NCBI RefSeq assembly: GCF_002224365.1
Contig: NZ_CP022437.1
Span: 1,488,001 to 1,552,000 of the forward strand
Origin: Virgibacillus necropolis
GTDB lineage: Bacteria > Bacillota > Bacilli > Bacillales > Amphibacillaceae
DNA: 64,000 nucleotides
Reading direction: 5' to 3'
A model generated the notes under the pieces. That model was given only the letters and a program-made list of their open reading frames with translations, was not told where the DNA came from and did no database searches. The position numbers and the translations under genes are program-made. Each line of letters opens with the position of its first letter. Position 1 is the first letter of the stretch. This document shows positions 61,129-64,000 of this stretch, in pieces.

Positions 61129-61722
61129 ATGGGGAAATGGTTTCCGTGGGTTTACGGTATAGCAATGAAACCTCTTGAGCGATCCAGATTTAAAAAAATT
61201 AGAACAATGCTTATAAACAAAGCTGTTGGAAGGGTATTAGAAATCGGTTCAGGTTCTGGTGTGAACTTTCCCTATTATAGGAATGTTGATCAGGTGGATG
61301 CGATTGAGCCAAATCCTATTATGAGGGAGCTAACTTTAAAATATATAAGTAGGTCTCATACCCAAATTAGAATATTTTCAGCTGAAGCGGAAAAGCTTCC
61401 GTTTGACGATAATACTTTTGATTCCGTGGTAGCAACACTAGTTTTTTGTACGATTCCAGATCCTGTTAAAGCATTTGAAGAAATCCAACGAGTTAGTAAA
61501 CCTGGGGCTAAAATTCTACTTTTTGAGCATGTCAGAATGAATCATCAACCCTTAGCGAAAATGCAAGATATACTGACGCCATTATGGAGGAAAGCTTGTG
61601 ATGGATGTCATTTAAATCGTGATACCTTGAGATTATTGGGACAGACTGAGATAGCTATAAATCAAGTGGATTACTATTATAAAGGTCTATTCGTAACTGT
61701 CGAAGCGATAAATGACAAATAA
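61129..61722 (+). CDS. Class I SAM-dependent methyltransferase
   Basis: 197 residues. SAM motif V-L-E-I-G-S-G-S-G-V-N-F-P-Y-Y, then A-I-E-P-N-P-I-M, L-P-F-D-D-N-T-F-D-S-V-V-A-T and E-H-V-R. Close to phospholipid/METTL7-like methyltransferases (W-R-K-A-C-D-G-C-H-L-N-R). The substrate is not known. The ribosome site is weak (AGAGGTGAATATAGG). Confidence 0.88.
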   Translation: MGKWFPWVYGIAMKPLERSRFKKIRTMLINKAVGRVLEIGSGSGVNFPYYRNVDQVDAIEPNPIMRELTLKYISRSHTQIRIFSAEAEKLPFDDNTFDSVVATLVFCTIPDPVKAFEEIQRVSKPGAKILLFEHVRMNHQPLAKMQDILTPLWRKACDGCHLNRDTLRLLGQTEIAINQVDYYYKGLFVTVEAINDK

Positions 61723-61750
61723 TAGAAGCTAATTAACATTAGTATAAGAG

Positions 61751-61967
61751 GAGGTTCAAAAAGTCACCAAATGATAAACGGCGAATTTCTTCGTTGCAAA
61801 GTTTTTCCGGTCCTCACGTATTAAAAGCATAGAGGAACTTCTACTAAAATCGCCCACGTCCTGTGGGCAACGTAGAAGTCAGCACAACACGTGCAAGTCC
61901 GGTCCTCAAAATCTTCGTGCCTTGAACTTCTTGTTTCTTATATTTGCCAACTTTTTGAACAAGCACT
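61751..61967. repeat. Intergenic repeat, family B (copy 2, long form)
   Basis: Starts GAGGTTCAAAAAGTCACC and ends CTTTTTGAACAAGCACT. Relative to 40219-40368 it carries an extra stretch of about 60 bases in the middle that contains GCCCACGTCCTGTGGGC. It fills the gap between the methyltransferase and coat-like genes. Confidence 0.8.
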
Positions 61968-62065
61968 ATAAAGGTGGGCTATCTCCTTTTTTTGTTTGAA
62001 CATTTTTAGGCTACTTTCATAAAGTATTGTGATAATACCTATCCTCAATAAAGGGAGGTTTCTTT

Positions 62066-62593
62066 ATGACTACTTTACCGGCTGTAGACTTAGGAATAAT
62101 GGCGGAACATTTATCCGCACACAAAGGAGTAATTAATAAATTAGAAGTATATCAAGCTAACGTAACAAACACCGTTTTGAAAGATATAATCATTTTGCAA
62201 ACCAATATGATGCGTGCACATGTCAGGATAATGTTGGCTTTTATAAATCCAGATGATAGCGGCTATATTGAAGTTCCAGATTTAAACGATTACTTGAGGA
62301 CTAATAATCATAAAGGTATGAAAGAGCAAGGTTCTAATGTAAATAATCAATGGATTGCCTTAGAGGCACATACCACCGCTAAATGTATGTCGAATGAAAA
62401 TTATTTCTCTGCTTTAATGATGAAAGATCAGAATGTAAGAAATGCACATGTTGAAATGGCCTTGCAACAACTAGCGGTGCAAGAAAAGTATGCAGCATTC
62501 ATTCAAGAAAAAGGTTGGACATTCGTTCCACATGTTTCTGCTCACGATCAAGTTAATACGTATCAATATTTTCAACATATGTTAGAACAATGA
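62066..62593 (+). CDS. CotF-like spore coat family protein
   Basis: 175 residues, mostly helical, with M-A-E-H-L-S-A-H-K-G-V-I-N-K-L-E-V-Y-Q and two metal-like helices (R-A-H-V, N-A-H-V-E-M-A). The pattern resembles the CotF/ferritin-like coat proteins of Bacillus. RBS AAAGGGAGG. Assignment is by resemblance only. Confidence 0.6.
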   Translation: MTTLPAVDLGIMAEHLSAHKGVINKLEVYQANVTNTVLKDIIILQTNMMRAHVRIMLAFINPDDSGYIEVPDLNDYLRTNNHKGMKEQGSNVNNQWIALEAHTTAKCMSNENYFSALMMKDQNVRNAHVEMALQQLAVQEKYAAFIQEKGWTFVPHVSAHDQVNTYQYFQHMLEQ

Positions 62594-62782
62594 AATCTTA
62601 AATGAAAATAGGTGTGGATTCCGTATTGAGAATCTGCGCCTATTTTTTATTGTCCAAATTTCACTCTCGTCTATATGAAAAGTACGTCTCAGGTCTTAGT
62701 AAAAGATATGGCTAAGGCTCATTATACGAAATTCAAATAATCGGTATGATGAATATAAGATAGAAGGAAGGAGGCGGAACAA

Positions 62783-63142
62783 ATGAAGAAGTTTATGTTG
62801 TTTATTGGAGGTTTGGTTGCTTTATTGATTCTACTTTCGATGCTCGGACCAATAATTTTACTAGGTGTTAGCGTCTGGTTGCTTTATGTCATCTTTAAGC
62901 AATTTATCAAAAGCGATTCAACAGTTGGAAAAATCGGTTGGGTTATTGCAGGCCTTGTTGTGATTAGTATCGGGCTTTCTAACATCTATGCTGTGATTGG
63001 TGTTGCTGCAGCAGTCGCGTTGTACTTAATTATCAAGAATTGGAAAAGCGATAAGCATGAATCACACGAACAAACAGTGGTAGAAGATGATCCGTTTAAA
63101 AATTTTGAGAGACAATGGGCGGAATTAAATAATTTAAAATGA
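62783..63142 (+). CDS. Small membrane protein upstream of pspA (LiaI/lmo0954-like)
   Basis: 119 residues with an N-terminal hydrophobic pair (about 4-42) and a second pair (about 52-85), and a polar tail ending D-P-F-K-N-F-E-R-Q-W-A-E-L-N-N-L. It stands 13 bases before the PspA gene, the place that LiaI or lmo0954-type proteins hold. It likely anchors or regulates PspA at the membrane. Confidence 0.75.
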   Translation: MKKFMLFIGGLVALLILLSMLGPIILLGVSVWLLYVIFKQFIKSDSTVGKIGWVIAGLVVISIGLSNIYAVIGVAAAVALYLIIKNWKSDKHESHEQTVVEDDPFKNFERQWAELNNLK

Positions 63143-63155
63143 GGAGAGAAGTAAT

Positions 63156-63797
63156 ATGACAAACGTATTTACACGAATGAAGGACTCGATTTCAGCAGAT
63201 CTTCACAATATGATGGATCAAAAAGAACAAAAGAATCCGATAGCTGCATTAAATCAATATCTACGTCAAAGTGAGCAAGAAAAGGAAAAAGTGAGAAAGC
63301 TTGTAGAACGTCAATATCGATTGAAAGATGAATTCACTAGAGAATATCATAAAGCACAGGATCTTGCTGATAAACGTTTAAAGCAAGCTAATATTGCAGA
63401 AAAAGCAAACGAAAATGAAATGCGTGAATTTGCAATGAAAGAACACGAGGAATATCAATCAAGAGCGAATAGATTAAAAGCTTCTCGCGGAGAGTCTGTT
63501 GAGCAACTAGAGATGTTAGAACAAAAGTACGAAGAAATGAAATACAAACTAAAGGACATGCATTTACGCCGTATGGAGTTAATGGGACGTGAAAATGTAG
63601 CACATGCCAATCATCAAATAAATCGTGTTGTACAGGATTCTTCAGATAAACCAATAGCTCGATTTACCGAAATGGAGCGCTATATTGAAGACCTAGAGTT
63701 TAAAGTGAATAGTTCTTACTATCGAAACACGTTTGACAGTAGGATCGAGAAGCTTGAAAAAGAAATGAACACAAAGGAAACAGCTGACACAAACTAA
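63156..63797 (+). CDS. PspA/IM30 family protein
   Basis: 213 residues, nearly all coiled coil: N-P-I-A-A-L-N-Q-Y-L-R-Q-S-E start, then long Glu/Lys/Gln-rich helices and M-E-R-Y-I-E-D-L-E. PspA/LiaH proteins form oligomers on damaged membranes. It is in one operon with the membrane genes either side. RBS GAGGAGAG. Confidence 0.88.
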   Translation: MTNVFTRMKDSISADLHNMMDQKEQKNPIAALNQYLRQSEQEKEKVRKLVERQYRLKDEFTREYHKAQDLADKRLKQANIAEKANENEMREFAMKEHEEYQSRANRLKASRGESVEQLEMLEQKYEEMKYKLKDMHLRRMELMGRENVAHANHQINRVVQDSSDKPIARFTEMERYIEDLEFKVNSSYYRNTFDSRIEKLEKEMNTKETADTN

Positions 63798-63843
63798 GAT
63801 TTTGCATATGCAGCTTTTGATGAAAAAATGATATACTAAAGCA

Positions 63844-63866
63844 GGCGCAGTACGCTGCGTCTTTTT
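63844..63866 (+). terminator. Short terminator or attenuator after pspA
   Basis: GGCGCAG pairs with CTGCGTC and is followed by five T residues, ahead of the next co-oriented gene. It may give partial termination. Confidence 0.6.
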
Positions 63867-63893
63867 ATTACATAAACAAAAGGGGGTCACCAT

Positions 63894-64000
63894 ATGTTTC
63901 AGCGATTATCAACAGATACATTAAACTGGATATTAATTATTGGGGTGATCCTCTTTATTATAGAAATAACTTTTTTTGGCGGAGGCATGATCATATCTGC
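63894..64000 (+). CDS. Membrane protein (N-terminal part only)
   Basis: ATG 63894 behind AGGGGG opens M-F-Q-R-L-S-T-D-T-L-N-W-I-L-I-I-G-V-I, then a hydrophobic segment into the window edge. By position it could be a LiaF-like or other PspA-operon membrane protein; too little is visible to say. Confidence 0.6.
   Translation, partial: MFQRLSTDTLNWILIIGVILFIIEITFFGGGMIIS

Overview
This is a low-GC, spore-former-like Firmicute chromosome segment, most likely from the halotolerant Bacillaceae (Oceanobacillus / Virgibacillus / Lentibacillus type). The reasons are the Bacillus gene orders yvcI-rapZ-yvcK-whiA-crh, cggR-gap-pgk-tpiA-gpmI-eno and secG-est-rnr-smpB-ssrA, a CtsR box at clpP, and a tmRNA tag ending in ALAAA. 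The genus is a guess from gene content; no 16S gene is present.

Layout. 1-2.3 kb: end of glpP and GlpP-type leader plus glpD. 2.4-9.3 kb: TPR protein, trxB, the yvcI-crh block and clpP. 9.6-11.5 kb: tRNA-Arg, a large palindromic repeat, a kinase-like gene and a glutaredoxin-like gene. 11.5-18.9 kb: central glycolytic operon with its CggR operator. 19-23.6 kb: nucleoside hydrolase, nitroreductase, ptsI, lipase. 23.7-29.5 kb: secG-est-rnr, a ZIP transporter, smpB and ssrA. The ssrA gene is interrupted in its T-loop by an apparent group I intron, with a broken LAGLIDADG endonuclease frame just downstream. 30-35.6 kb: prfC, a sigma factor with its membrane partner, VOC and Nudix proteins.

The most notable part is 35.7-49.3 kb, a complete selenium island. 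It holds selC (tRNA-Sec, UCA anticodon), selB, selA and selD, the last being itself a UGA-containing gene. Three more genes carry an in-frame UGA: a family-5 solute-binding protein (Sec164), a TlpA-like thioredoxin-fold protein with a U-x-C site (Sec38), and a small thioredoxin with W-U-P-G-C (Sec30). Each of these three has a short GC-rich hairpin 15-17 nt after the UGA. selD sits in one minus-strand operon with a glycosyltransferase, a sugar-nucleotide epimerase, a PhnD/PhnE/PhnC-type transporter and a polysaccharide deacetylase. The glycosyltransferase resembles selenosugar synthases (SenB type), and the deacetylase also has an in-frame UGA followed by a similar hairpin. The operon suggests selenium uptake, activation to selenophosphate, and a selenosugar branch next to selenocysteine synthesis; that route is inference.

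49.3-64 kb is ordinary accessory and housekeeping content: M42 peptidase, TetR and SinI-like regulators, a luciferase-like monooxygenase, threonine aldolase, DedA, UppP, CopB with a YdhK lipoprotein behind a CsoR-like palindrome, a Na/Ca exchanger, a GOLPH3-like protein, a methyltransferase, a coat-like protein and a PspA operon. At least four families of intergenic repeats are scattered through the window. Two of them have pushed apart members of the selenium operon.
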